A stretch of DNA of 15,039 nucleotides from contig DASVWG010000146.1 of the NCBI GenBank assembly GCA_036389695.1, positions 1 through 15,039 of the forward strand. The letters run 5' to 3'. The position numbers were made by a program, and so were the translations under genes. The first letter of the stretch is position 1, and every line of letters begins with the position of its first letter. Origin of the DNA: JALZHR01 sp036389695. Its GTDB lineage: Bacteria; Acidobacteriota; Blastocatellia; Pyrinomonadales; Pyrinomonadaceae. Shown here in pieces: positions 1 through 6,692 of the stretch. The notes under the pieces are model-generated. The model was not told where the DNA came from. It made no database searches and saw nothing but the letters and a program-made list of their open reading frames with translations.

Positions 1-39
1 GGCTACAACGTCAGCTATTTATTGCAATACGACACTTAA
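1..39 (+). CDS. C-terminal tail of an upstream protein (partial)
   Basis: Frame 1 is open from the first base and gives 12 residues, GYNVSYLLQYDT, before a TAA stop at 37-39. Alternating polar and aromatic/hydrophobic residues would suit the last strand of a beta-barrel or other beta protein, but the piece is too short to assign a family. It is called coding because the frame is open to the edge and repeats begin right after the stop. It could be chance. Confidence 0.35.
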   Translation, partial: GYNVSYLLQYDT

Positions 40-45
40 ATTAAT

Positions 46-73
46 GCAAAACGCAAAATGCAAAGTGCAAAAT
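46..73. repeat. Heptamer short tandem repeat, four units
   Basis: Four consecutive 7-bp units read GCAAAAC, GCAAAAT, GCAAAGT, GCAAAAT. The same units in a different order form the inner arms of the nested hairpin at 14889-14959, so this is a recurring motif of the genome and not a local slippage event. It lies 6 bp after the stop of the truncated upstream gene. No inverted partner is seen here. Confidence 0.7.
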
Positions 74-117
74 GGAAGCGATTAATTTTATTTTTGCCGT
101 AACTTCTGGACAATCCG

Positions 118-143
118 AAATCTAAAATCTAAAATCTAAAATC
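118..143. repeat. Heptamer short tandem repeat (AAATCTA), 3.7 units
   Basis: Three perfect copies of AAATCTA are followed by AAATC, giving a 7-bp period that ends 4 bp before the tRNA acceptor stem. It has the same period as the tract at 46-73 but an unrelated unit. The two tracts lie in the tRNA promoter region; I see no clear -35/-10 pair outside them. Confidence 0.7.
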
Positions 144-147
144 GTTT

Positions 148-221
148 GCTCCCGTAGCTCAGTTGGATAGAGCAACCGCCTCCTAAGCGGTAGGTCGAAC
201 GTTCAAATCGTTTCGGGAGCA
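148..221 (+). tRNA. tRNA-Arg (anticodon CCT)
   Basis: A complete cloverleaf can be folded by eye. The 7-bp acceptor stem GCTCCCG/CGGGAGC is perfect, and the D stem is GCTC/GAGC. The anticodon stem 175-179/187-191 encloses a loop with CCT at 182-184, which reads AGG (Arg). The T stem 197-201/209-213 has one G-T pair and the loop TTCAAAT. The discriminator is A221 and CCA is not encoded. The 3' half is repeated, diverged, at 4090-4126, so this tRNA has probably served as an integration site. Confidence 0.96.
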
Positions 222-223
222 TT
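187..223 (+). other. Proposed attachment site, tRNA-side copy (attL-like)
   Basis: These 37 bp run from the 3' strand of the anticodon stem to two bases past the tRNA. They match 4090-4126 at 30 of 37 positions without gaps, and the last 14 bp (210-223) are identical. Similarity stops abruptly on the anticodon-loop side, which is where many tyrosine integrases cross over in tRNA genes. The site is inferred from the repeat alone. Confidence 0.55.
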
Positions 224-299
224 TTATCTCCAGTAGTTTAAGACGCTTGTCGAAGTCTCCGGCTTATTTAGCAGAAAATCCGCCGCTTATTTAGTCGCT

Positions 300-537
300 C
301 CGCACGGAGGTAGTGTGCTAATAAAGTGATGCTGATAGCCGCGTCCTTCAGGGCGTGGTCAAACGATGGATAAATATCGAAAGGGCGTTTCAACGTCCTT
401 TTTCTTTGGCTTGAGCCAATTCATTGTCTGGGAAGGACGTTGAAACGCCCATTTATTGATTCGTTTTTTCCGACCACGTCCTGAAGGACGCGGCTATTTT
501 TTCCGGCAACACTCTATTAGGAGGCTACCCGCACGGA
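300..537. mobile_element. MITE-like palindromic element with apparent target duplication
   Basis: CCGCACGGA occurs as a direct repeat at 300-308 and 529-537. Immediately inside are imperfect terminal inverted repeats that begin GGTAG and share CTAATA(A/G)AGTG. Further in, outer arms 335-360/472-497 pair over 26 bp with one G-T pair. Inner arms 383-400/433-450 pair perfectly over 18 bp, and a small hairpin lies at 406-419. No coding sequence is present. The layout (direct repeat, terminal inverted repeat, palindromic core) fits a non-autonomous transposable element of about 220 bp. The target duplication is 8 or 9 bp depending on where the repeat tip is set. I cannot name the parent IS family. 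It may equally be a large REP-like palindrome. Confidence 0.6.
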
Positions 538-544
538 AAAAATG

Positions 545-574
545 TTGACAGACGTAAAAAAACTGTGGTAGTTT
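545..574 (+). promoter_or_regulatory. Sigma70-type promoter for the structured RNA
   Basis: A perfect -35 box TTGACA is at 545-550. The best -10 candidate, TAGTTT at 569-574, lies 18 bp downstream and keeps T1, A2 and the final T of TATAAT. The predicted start near 580 coincides with the 5' strand of the closing stem of the RNA at 579-756, which supports the placement. The weak -10 suggests a modest or regulated promoter. Confidence 0.55.
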
Positions 575-578
575 CCTT

Positions 579-756
579 AACAACCGACGACATAACAAGG
601 AGAAATCGGACTCATTTTTCATAAATGGGTTTATTGATTTGCGGGTGCATCGGAGGCTTAATCAGAGCCGGTGTTTGCATTTATGTTGTTGGGCGGCAAA
701 ATTTACAAGAGAGAATAAATAAGCCGATTACCCAGCGAGTAGTCGGTTTGTTTTTT
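579..756 (+). ncRNA. Candidate small RNA or leader attenuator, about 178 nt
   Basis: The segment is bounded by a promoter (545-574) and an intrinsic terminator (721-756). It contains hairpin 610-617/623-630 (8 bp with one G-T) and a hairpin in which CATCGG pairs with CCGGTG around 648-673. The first bases, 579-588, can pair over 10 bp (one bulge) with 742-752, the 3' strand of the terminator. Forming that closing stem would exclude the terminator hairpin. This fits either a free-standing RNA with paired ends or a termination/antitermination leader for the protease gene at 813. A 49-codon frame (625-774) overlaps it, but its ATG is buried in the first hairpin stem and lies 22 nt from the only purine-rich site. 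I do not recognise any known RNA family. Confidence 0.5.
721..756 (+). terminator. Intrinsic terminator upstream of the protease gene
   Basis: Arms 721-731 and 739-749 pair over 11 bp (two G-T pairs) around a 7-nt loop, followed by G and six T. It stands 56 bp before the protease start and so would gate transcription arriving from the promoter at 545. Its 3' arm is also complementary to the transcript's 5' end (579-588). Confidence 0.7.
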
Positions 757-795
757 GCGGCAAACGAAATCTGAAATGGGCAATCAATATCTCAT

Positions 796-820
796 AAGGA
801 GAACAATGACAAATGAATAG
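796..820 (+). promoter_or_regulatory. Ribosome binding site shared by a 4-codon mini-ORF and the protease start
   Basis: AAGGAG at 796-801 precedes two ATGs. The first, at 806, is 4 nt away and encodes only M-T-N-E before TAG at 818-820. The second, at 813, is 11 nt away in another frame and opens the 593-codon gene. The mini-ORF therefore overlaps the true start and would compete for the ribosome or deliver it by termination-reinitiation. The start at 813 is chosen because it is the first ATG in the open frame. Confidence 0.5.
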
Positions 821-2594
821 TTCACCGCGAATGCGTCGGTTAAAAATAGTCGCTCAAGACCCGAGCATCAAAGGCAAAGACGGTAAAATCTTGACTGCCG
901 ACGTCGATATTCCCGCAGAGGATTTTGCTCCCGGACCGTCCGGCTATCGCGTTCAAGTCATTGATTACGATTCTTCGACCGGAACGCATTATATGCCTCT
1001 GGTATATCCGCCGCTGACAAACGGAGTGTATCGCGACCCGTTTAAAATCAAAACGGACGACGACATTTTGCAGAATCCGAATTTTCACGCGCAGAATGTT
1101 TACGCGATTATTATGCGGACGCTGGCGCGCTTCGAGTTTGCGCTCGGGCGGCGCATCGGCTGGGGTTTTGACGGGCATCAGCTTAACGTCGCGCCGCACG
1201 CCTTTGCCGATGCCAACGCTTTTTATTCAGATCGTGACCGCGCCTTGATGTTCGGTTATTTTCGCTCGCCTTTGACGGGCAAAGATGTTTTCAGTTGTCT
1301 CTCGCACGATGTCGTCGCGCATGAAACGACACACGCCATTTTAGACGGATTGCGAAAGCGTTACACCGCGCCCTCGTCACCCGAACAAGCCGGTTTTCAC
1401 GAAGGGTTCGCCGATATTGTCGCTCTTCTGTCGGTTTTTTCGCTGCGCGATATTGTGCGGTTTTTACTTGAAAACAACGGGGATGCATCGCCTTCGCAGA
1501 CGCCGTCTGCAACAGGTCTTAATCCTTCCGCTCCGAATAACTCGAATTTGATTCATTCGGATAAAGTGGAAAAGAAAAATTTAAAAAAGAATGTTCTTTT
1601 CGGTCTGGCAAAAGAAATGGGACAGGAAATGTCCGGCGTTCGCGGACGCGCTCTGCGCCGTTCGCTTGACCTTACTCCGCTTTCGGATGAGGCTGAACCG
1701 TATCTGCGGCAGCCGGCTTTTGAAGAACCGCATCGCTGCGGGGAATTGCTCGTTGCCGCAGTGCTGAGCGCCTTTATCGAAGTTTGGGAACAGCGCATCA
1801 AAAAGCTGAAAGACCAAAATACGGGAAGCCAGTTAAATTTGAATTTAGTGGTCGAAAACGGCGCGGAAGCAGCCGAACATCTTTTAACGATGGCAATCCG
1901 CGCCCTCGATTACACGCCGCCGACCGACATTAAATTCAGCGATTATCTCAGCGCCATTTTAACCGCCGACAAAGAAACCGTGCCGGACGATACGAAATAT
2001 AATTATCGTAAGCAGATTCTGCAAAGCTTCAAGGATTACGGCATCGAACCGGCTTCGAGCGAGCCGGATGGAGCGTGGCAGCCGGTCAACGAAGACCTGA
2101 AATACGACCGCACGCATTTTGAATCGCTGATGCGCGACCCGACCGAGATTTTTCGTTTTATCTGGGATAACCGCGCGAAGCTGAAAATTGACGACCGCGC
2201 CTATACCAGAGTGCAGTCCGTCAGACCTTGTTTGCGAATCTCGCCCGACGGTTTCGTGATGCGCGAAACCGTCGCCGAATACATCCAGATGACCAAGGTG
2301 CGGGCGGACGAATTGCAGCAGCTGTTTCCTCCAATCGGCAAGCCCAACCGGATGCCGAGAGATATGGAAGTCACCCTGTACGGCGGCGGAACGCTGATTT
2401 TCGACGAATACGGCAGGATAAAATATAACATCGCCAATAATATCTTCAGCCAAACCCTGCAAGCCGACCGGCTCGATTACCTGTGGCGTTACGGCTATTT
2501 TCCCGAAACCAAGTCGCGTGAAAATCTGTTTGCGCGGATGCACCTGAGCCGCTCCGCCGTTTTTTCAAACCATTTTGTCGAGGAGGAATTTTAA
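813..2594 (+). CDS. M4-like gluzincin zinc metallopeptidase, cytoplasmic
   Basis: Predicted zinc endopeptidase of 593 residues. The zinc motif HETTH is at 170-174. Twenty-three residues on comes HEGFADI (196-202), where E197 matches the third zinc ligand of thermolysin-type enzymes (the NEAxSD segment) and D201 its supporting aspartate. Further on, H307 in EEPHRCGELL is a candidate for the transition-state histidine. The DYTPP...DYLSAILTAD stretch (366-386) matches a C-terminal block I know from uncharacterised M4/M36-like bacterial proteins. There is no signal peptide, transmembrane segment or obvious propeptide, unlike secreted M4 and M36 enzymes, so it probably acts in the cytoplasm. An insert rich in S, N and P (about 222-250) interrupts the fold. 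The next gene starts 3 bp after the stop, so the two are surely co-translated. The substrate is unknown. Confidence 0.85.
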   Translation: MNSSPRMRRLKIVAQDPSIKGKDGKILTADVDIPAEDFAPGPSGYRVQVIDYDSSTGTHYMPLVYPPLTNGVYRDPFKIKTDDDILQNPNFHAQNVYAIIMRTLARFEFALGRRIGWGFDGHQLNVAPHAFADANAFYSDRDRALMFGYFRSPLTGKDVFSCLSHDVVAHETTHAILDGLRKRYTAPSSPEQAGFHEGFADIVALLSVFSLRDIVRFLLENNGDASPSQTPSATGLNPSAPNNSNLIHSDKVEKKNLKKNVLFGLAKEMGQEMSGVRGRALRRSLDLTPLSDEAEPYLRQPAFEEPHRCGELLVAAVLSAFIEVWEQRIKKLKDQNTGSQLNLNLVVENGAEAAEHLLTMAIRALDYTPPTDIKFSDYLSAILTADKETVPDDTKYNYRKQILQSFKDYGIEPASSEPDGAWQPVNEDLKYDRTHFESLMRDPTEIFRFIWDNRAKLKIDDRAYTRVQSVRPCLRISPDGFVMRETVAEYIQMTKVRADELQQLFPPIGKPNRMPRDMEVTLYGGGTLIFDEYGRIKYNIANNIFSQTLQADRLDYLWRYGYFPETKSRENLFARMHLSRSAVFSNHFVEEEF

Positions 2595-2597
2595 TTT

Positions 2598-4046
2598 ATG
2601 TCAGACGCGGGTAGAAAACCGGTGAAAATCATCTTGCGGAGTTACCAGGTAGGCTTTGGCGACTGTTTTCTCCTGACCTTTAATTACGGCGACAAGGACG
2701 ACCGGCACGTGCTGATTGATTTCGGCAGCACCGGCTTGCCGAAAGAGTTTGAAGAGAAACAGGCAGAAACTCATATGCTCGAAGTGGCTGAACAAATCCG
2801 CCGCGATTGTAATAAGAAATTGCATGTCGTCGTCGCCACGCATCGCCATAAAGACCATATCAGCGGTTTTTCGACGACCGGCGAAAAAAACGCGGACGGC
2901 GAAACGACCGGCAGCATTATCAGTTCGTGCAAACCCGATATGGTCATTCAGCCGTGGACGGAAAATCCGAATCTCGACGACAAAACGGTGAAAGAAAGCG
3001 CGGCGCGAAAAATGATCAGCAACGAAGATTTTAAAGCGGCGCCGGAGAAAAGCTTTGCCGCTACTTTATTGAATATGCAGCGCGTCGCCGGACTTATCAA
3101 AGTCGAATCCAACCGCCTCGGAACGACCGTCGCCGAAGCCGAAGACGATACGGTCGGCTTTACGCATCCGCTCGACGATAAAACAAAAAAGCAGTTGTTT
3201 TTTATGGGCGACAACAATGTGGCGAACGAATCCGCCGTGATGAATTTGCGGGCAATGGGCGCGAAAGCCGCGGCTCATTTCGTTGCGTTCGGCGATCGCA
3301 TCGGGCTTTCACAGGTCTTGCCGGGCGTGAAGGTGCGGATTCTCGGACCGCCGACTTTAAAGCAGCATCACGAAATCATCAAACAGCGCTCGCGCGATGA
3401 TGAAGAGTTTTGGATGTTTCATTCGATGGCTAAAAATTTCTGGGGAATGCAGGCGCTGACTGCCGATTTAGTCGAAGATTTGAACGAGCGAGAGAATGAT
3501 ATGCCCGACCGCCTTTTTCCGAAAGCTAAAGTCTATCAAAATTTCGCCCCGTCCGAGACGCGCTGGTTTATCCGGCAGGTTCGAACGCTGCGCGCCGACC
3601 AGCTTCTCGGACTCGTCCGTATTCTCGATAAGGCTTTGAATAATACAAGCGTCATCCTGCTTTTTGAAATAGGCGATAAAAAACTCCTGTTTCCCGGCGA
3701 CGCGCAGATAGAAAATTGGGAATATGCGTTGAGTAAACCCGAAATCAGAAAGCTTTTACGCGAAACCACTCTTTACAAAGTCGGACATCACGGCAGCCGC
3801 AACGCCACGCCGAAAACGCTGTGGAATGATTTTAAGAACAGGTCAACCGACGATAAAAAAGACGACCGCTTAAAAACCGTCGTTTCGACGATGCCGGGTA
3901 AACACGGGCATACGGAACAAACAGCCGTTCCGCGCCGGACTCTGGTCAACGAATTGGAAAAACTCAGCGAATATCACACGACGCAGAATATCAAGAATAA
4001 AAGCGAGACGGACGGCTGGTGCGAGAAAATCGTCATCAAGCTTTAA
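2598..4046 (+). CDS. Metallo-beta-lactamase-fold hydrolase, ComEC/Rec2-like
   Basis: A 482-residue MBL-fold protein. An N-terminal strand region (GFGDCFLLTF, 19-28, then HVLIDFG, 37-43) leads to the metal-binding signature HRHKDH at 82-87. Near the C-terminus are LLFPGDAQ (D368) and VGHHGS (H397, H398), the remaining MBL ligands, in the spacing seen in the ComEC/Rec2-type branch. A long middle stretch (about 100-340) is larger than in minimal MBL enzymes and is probably a family-specific insert. No signal peptide or membrane segment is visible. AGGAGG at 2581-2586 is the ribosome site, 11 nt before the ATG and inside the end of the protease gene, implying translational coupling. All metal ligands are present, so it should be an active phosphodiesterase or nuclease-like hydrolase. 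The substrate cannot be read from the sequence. Confidence 0.85.
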   Translation: MSDAGRKPVKIILRSYQVGFGDCFLLTFNYGDKDDRHVLIDFGSTGLPKEFEEKQAETHMLEVAEQIRRDCNKKLHVVVATHRHKDHISGFSTTGEKNADGETTGSIISSCKPDMVIQPWTENPNLDDKTVKESAARKMISNEDFKAAPEKSFAATLLNMQRVAGLIKVESNRLGTTVAEAEDDTVGFTHPLDDKTKKQLFFMGDNNVANESAVMNLRAMGAKAAAHFVAFGDRIGLSQVLPGVKVRILGPPTLKQHHEIIKQRSRDDEEFWMFHSMAKNFWGMQALTADLVEDLNERENDMPDRLFPKAKVYQNFAPSETRWFIRQVRTLRADQLLGLVRILDKALNNTSVILLFEIGDKKLLFPGDAQIENWEYALSKPEIRKLLRETTLYKVGHHGSRNATPKTLWNDFKNRSTDDKKDDRLKTVVSTMPGKHGHTEQTAVPRRTLVNELEKLSEYHTTQNIKNKSETDGWCEKIVIKL

Positions 4047-4089
4047 GGCTTGCGGACAAAAGCCCGAATGAGAGTTTGTCTGCTCGACA

Positions 4090-4126
4090 GCGGCGGGTCG
4101 CGCGCTCGAATTGTTTCGGGAGCATT
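4090..4126 (+). other. Diverged 3' half of tRNA-Arg, proposed distal attachment site (attR-like)
   Basis: This 37-bp piece matches the 3' half of the tRNA-Arg at 148 (30/37, final 14 identical). The sequence just 5' of it has no similarity to the tRNA 5' half, and its T stem no longer pairs fully, so it is not a working tRNA. It starts 43 bp after the MBL gene stop. Its position marks the right end of the proposed island. Confidence 0.55.
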
Positions 4127-4290
4127 AATTTTGAAATATTTTCGCAAAACTCTGGAATCAAACTGCGAATAAAACTTTCTATAAACATCGGAAGAAAACA
4201 GGATTAGTCCAGCGCGGTGGCAAGCATTTAAAAAGGCTTCCCCGGTTTTTTTCCGCGAGTCTGTTCATATTCTCCTAAGCTTTGAATCCT

Positions 4291-4321
4291 AAGCCGCATT
4301 TTGTCTCATGCGGCTTTTTTT
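4291..4321 (+). terminator. Intrinsic terminator after the protease/MBL operon
   Basis: AAGCCGCAT (4291-4299) pairs perfectly over 9 bp with ATGCGGCTT (4308-4316) around an 8-nt loop, followed by five T (4317-4321). It would end transcription leaving the upstream operon and separates it from nnr. The 4047-4472 gap holds the tRNA remnant, this terminator and the inverted repeat after it. I see no gene there. Confidence 0.8.
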
Positions 4322-4330
4322 GTGCGCCGC

Positions 4331-4430
4331 AAAAAAGTGAAAGAGTGAAAAAGTGAAAAGGTGAAAAAGTAAGTTGAGCAATTCAGCAAAACTTTTTCAC
4401 TCTTTCACTTTTTCACTTTTTCACTTTTCA
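4331..4430. repeat. Inverted pair of octamer tandem repeats
   Basis: The left arm (about 4332-4370) is a run of 8-bp units of the type GTGAAAAA. The right arm (4391-4429) is the reverse complement run, TTTTTCAC units. They are separated by about 20 bp and would fold into a long AT-rich hairpin with a few mismatches caused by unit variants. It fills most of the space before nnr. Confidence 0.8.
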
Positions 4431-4472
4431 AACCTTTGCGTCTTTTGCACATTTTGTGGCAATTTATAAAGT

Positions 4473-6119
4473 ATGCAGAAAATTCTTTCAGCCGCCGAGA
4501 TGCGCGAGGTTGACCGCCGGACGACGGAGAAATACGGCATTCCTTCGTTTCTTTTAATGGAAAACGCCGCCCACGCCGCCGCCTGCGTGATTGCGGAAAG
4601 GCTCGGCGGCTCGCTTTCGGAAAAATCGTTTTTAATCTTTTGCGGCAAGGGCAACAACGGCGGCGACGGCGCGGCGCTGGCGCGGATTTTGTGGCAGCGC
4701 GGCGCGGACGTCGAAGTTTGCTATTTCGGCAGAGTCGAGGAAGCCAAGCCGGACGCGCGGACGAATCTGGAAATTCTGCAAAAATTGTCCGAGCAGCGAT
4801 TCGTCGATTTGACGAAGCCGGATATTTCTTTCGAAGAATTTACGCAGCTCGAAGAATGGCGCGAATACGTCTCGGCTAATTTTCATCACGACGACCCGGA
4901 CGTTTTGGTCGACGCGCTTTTCGGCACGGGCTTGACGCGCGCTCTCGAAGACGAATATCGCGAAGTCGTCAGTTATATAAAAGCCTTTAATATGGAAGGC
5001 TTTGAGCCGCAATCGCTCGTCGTCGCGCTCGATTTGCCGTCGGGTTTGGACGCCGACTGCGCCGAATGCATCGGCGAAAACGTGCAGGCGCATTTAACCG
5101 TCACGTTTACCGCGCCGAAGCCCGCCAACGTTCTGCCGCCCGCTTCGAACTGCAACGGCGCGCTCGTCACGGTCGACATCGGCTCGCCGTGCGAGCTGGT
5201 CGAAAGCTCGCCGTCGCAATTATTTTTAGCCGACGCGCAGGACGCGCAGCGCTGGCTCGAACAAACAAAATTCCAGTCCGCTTCCTACAAAAACAAACGC
5301 GGTCACGCGCTTTTGATTGCCGGCTCGAACAATTACGCGGGCGCGGCGGTTTTATCGGCGAACGCGGCGATTCGCTCCGGCGTCGGACTTGTCACCATCG
5401 CCACGCCCGAATCGATGCAGACGGCGATTGCCTCGCGCGTTTTGTCCGAGGTGATGACGCGCGGCGTGGCGGAAACGAAATCCGGCGCGATTGCCGAAAA
5501 AGCGTTTGAAGAAATCGACGCGTTTATCGAAGAAAAAGCCGACGCCGTCTCAATCGGGAGCGGTCTTGCCGCGACCGACGCGAGCACGAAAAAACTCGTG
5601 CGCAAAGTCGTCGAAAAACGCCGCACGCCCGTCGTGATTGACGCCGACGGCTTGAATCTGCTCGCGCCTTTCAAATTAAAAGGCTCAAGCGAGCTGCCCC
5701 TGATTTTAACGCCGCACGCGGGCGAATTTCTGAAGCTGACCGGCGCGAAAAATAAAGATGCGGTGAAAGACCGCGTCAAAGCCGTGCGCGATTTTGCCCA
5801 AAAACACAACGTCATCGTCGTTTTAAAAGGCGAGCGAAATCTGATTGCCGCGCCCGACGGCAGAGTCGTTATCAACCCGACCGGCAACGCCGGTCTCGGC
5901 AAGGCTGGAAACGGCGACGTTCTGGCGGGAATTATCGCCGGATTCGTCGCGCAGGCGGCGCAGATGAAAGTCGATATTTTCGAAACCGTCATCGCGGCGG
6001 TTTACATCGCCGCGCTCGCCGGCGACCTCGCCGAGAAAAAATTCGGCAAACGCGCGATATTGGCGTCAAACGTCAGCGAGTGTCTGACGGAAGCGTTTCG
6101 AGAATTAGAGGAAGATTAG
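4473..6119 (+). CDS. nnr: Bifunctional NAD(P)H-hydrate repair enzyme (epimerase + ADP-dependent dehydratase)
   Basis: Repairs damaged NADHX and NADPHX in the cytoplasm. The N-terminal half epimerises the R form to S, and the C-terminal half dehydrates the S form using ADP (ATP in some eukaryotic enzymes). At 548 residues it has the usual length for the fused enzyme. Residues 1-240 are the YjeF-N epimerase domain, with GKGNNGGDG (58-66) and the DLPSGLDAD segment (187-195). Residues 270-545 are the ribokinase-like dehydratase: GHALLIAGSNNYAGA (277-291), VIDADGLN (388-395), LTPHAGEF (412-419) and the nucleotide/catalytic loop GNAGLGKAGNGDVLAG (471-486) with D482. The start at 4473 gives the standard MQKILSAAEMREVD opening; no good ribosome site precedes it. 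tsaE follows 105 bp on, an order also seen in E. coli (yjeF-yjeE). Confidence 0.95.
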   Translation: MQKILSAAEMREVDRRTTEKYGIPSFLLMENAAHAAACVIAERLGGSLSEKSFLIFCGKGNNGGDGAALARILWQRGADVEVCYFGRVEEAKPDARTNLEILQKLSEQRFVDLTKPDISFEEFTQLEEWREYVSANFHHDDPDVLVDALFGTGLTRALEDEYREVVSYIKAFNMEGFEPQSLVVALDLPSGLDADCAECIGENVQAHLTVTFTAPKPANVLPPASNCNGALVTVDIGSPCELVESSPSQLFLADAQDAQRWLEQTKFQSASYKNKRGHALLIAGSNNYAGAAVLSANAAIRSGVGLVTIATPESMQTAIASRVLSEVMTRGVAETKSGAIAEKAFEEIDAFIEEKADAVSIGSGLAATDASTKKLVRKVVEKRRTPVVIDADGLNLLAPFKLKGSSELPLILTPHAGEFLKLTGAKNKDAVKDRVKAVRDFAQKHNVIVVLKGERNLIAAPDGRVVINPTGNAGLGKAGNGDVLAGIIAGFVAQAAQMKVDIFETVIAAVYIAALAGDLAEKKFGKRAILASNVSECLTEAFRELEED

Positions 6120-6215
6120 AAACAGGATAAATAGGATAGACAGGATAAAAACAGGATTTAATAAAATATTTATTTATCCTGTCCATCAAGCCGCGAAGCC
6201 TACTCTATCCTGTTT
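6120..6215. repeat. Inverted pair of nonamer-like repeats between nnr and tsaE
   Basis: The left side is a run of about 9-bp units based on ACAGGATAA, starting just after the nnr stop. The right side carries the reverse complement (TTATCCTGT ... TATCCTGTTT), broken by a GC-richer insert of about 15 bp around 6187-6201. The pair would form an imperfect hairpin in the transcript. Motifs of the ATCCTGT type are common intergenic repeats in several bacterial phyla. Confidence 0.65.
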
Positions 6216-6224
6216 GAATTTTTT

Positions 6225-6656
6225 ATGAATAAAGGAGAGTTTGAATCAAACGCGCCCGAAGAAACTTTTGCGCTCGGCGAAAAACTCGGTGAAAGTCTGA
6301 GCGGCGGCGAAGTGATTCTGCTTTCGGGCGGGCTGGGCGCGGGAAAGACGCTTTTAACGAAGGGCATTTTGAGCGGGCTGGATTTCGATGTCGACGAAGT
6401 GACGAGTCCGAGCTTTACGCTGGTCAATCTTTACAAAACCGAAAAATTCGACGTTTATCACATTGATTTGTGGCGCATCGACGAAGCGGCGGACGCGGCG
6501 TTTGCCGTCGGGCTGGACGAGATTCTGGAAGACAAAACGGCAGTCGTCATCGTCGAATGGTCTGAGCGTCTGAAAAAAAATTCCTTTGCCGGAAAGACTT
6601 TTCGTGTCAAAATCGACGGCGACGGCGAGGAAGCGAGAAAGATTTCGATTTTTTAG
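6225..6656 (+). CDS. tsaE: tRNA threonylcarbamoyladenosine biosynthesis ATPase TsaE
   Basis: Small P-loop ATPase that works with TsaB and TsaD to install N6-threonylcarbamoyladenosine at position 37 of ANN-decoding tRNAs. At 143 residues it is of normal length. It shows the family Walker A SGGLGAGKTLLTK (34-46), the VTSPSFTLVNLY block (59-70), HIDLWRI (79-85) and the C-terminal VIVEWSERL (108-116). The ATG at 6225 gives a normal N-terminus. The only purine-rich ribosome-like stretch lies inside the first codons (AAAGGAGAG), so initiation depends on weak signals or on nnr read-through. tsaB and tsaD are not in this window. Confidence 0.95.
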   Translation: MNKGEFESNAPEETFALGEKLGESLSGGEVILLSGGLGAGKTLLTKGILSGLDFDVDEVTSPSFTLVNLYKTEKFDVYHIDLWRIDEAADAAFAVGLDEILEDKTAVVIVEWSERLKKNSFAGKTFRVKIDGDGEEARKISIF

Positions 6657-6692
6657 ACGGAACAAAAATCCAAATTCGGCGTCTAACAAAAT

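Noticed and set aside
625..774. 49-codon + strand ORF with Cys- and Gly-rich N-terminus inside the structured RNA
   Set aside because: Its ATG is in a hairpin stem, the nearest ribosome-like site is 22 nt upstream, and the frame runs through an intrinsic terminator. The RNA interpretation explains the segment better.
4047..4081. GGCTT/AAGCC and GACAAA/TTTGTC hairpins right after the MBL stop as a terminator
   Set aside because: The stems are 5-6 bp, they overlap each other and no T-tract follows. The hairpin at 4291-4321 is a far better terminator.
4019..4207. 62-codon + strand ORF overlapping the end of the MBL gene
   Set aside because: It starts inside the MBL gene in another frame, crosses the tRNA remnant and ends in non-coding sequence; no ribosome site and no recognisable protein character.
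4331..4430. CRISPR-like array in the GTGAAAAA repeat tract
   Set aside because: Units are only 8 bp, directly abutting with no unique spacers, and the two halves are inverted relative to each other.
4445..4470. TTGCAC ... TATAAA as a promoter for nnr
   Set aside because: The spacer is only 14 bp and the predicted transcription start would fall inside the nnr coding sequence, beyond its ATG.
5333..5992. 219-codon - strand ORF opposite nnr
   Set aside because: nnr is a clear full-length enzyme here. Long antisense frames are expected from its codon bias; several similar ones lie opposite the protease, MBL and TPR genes.
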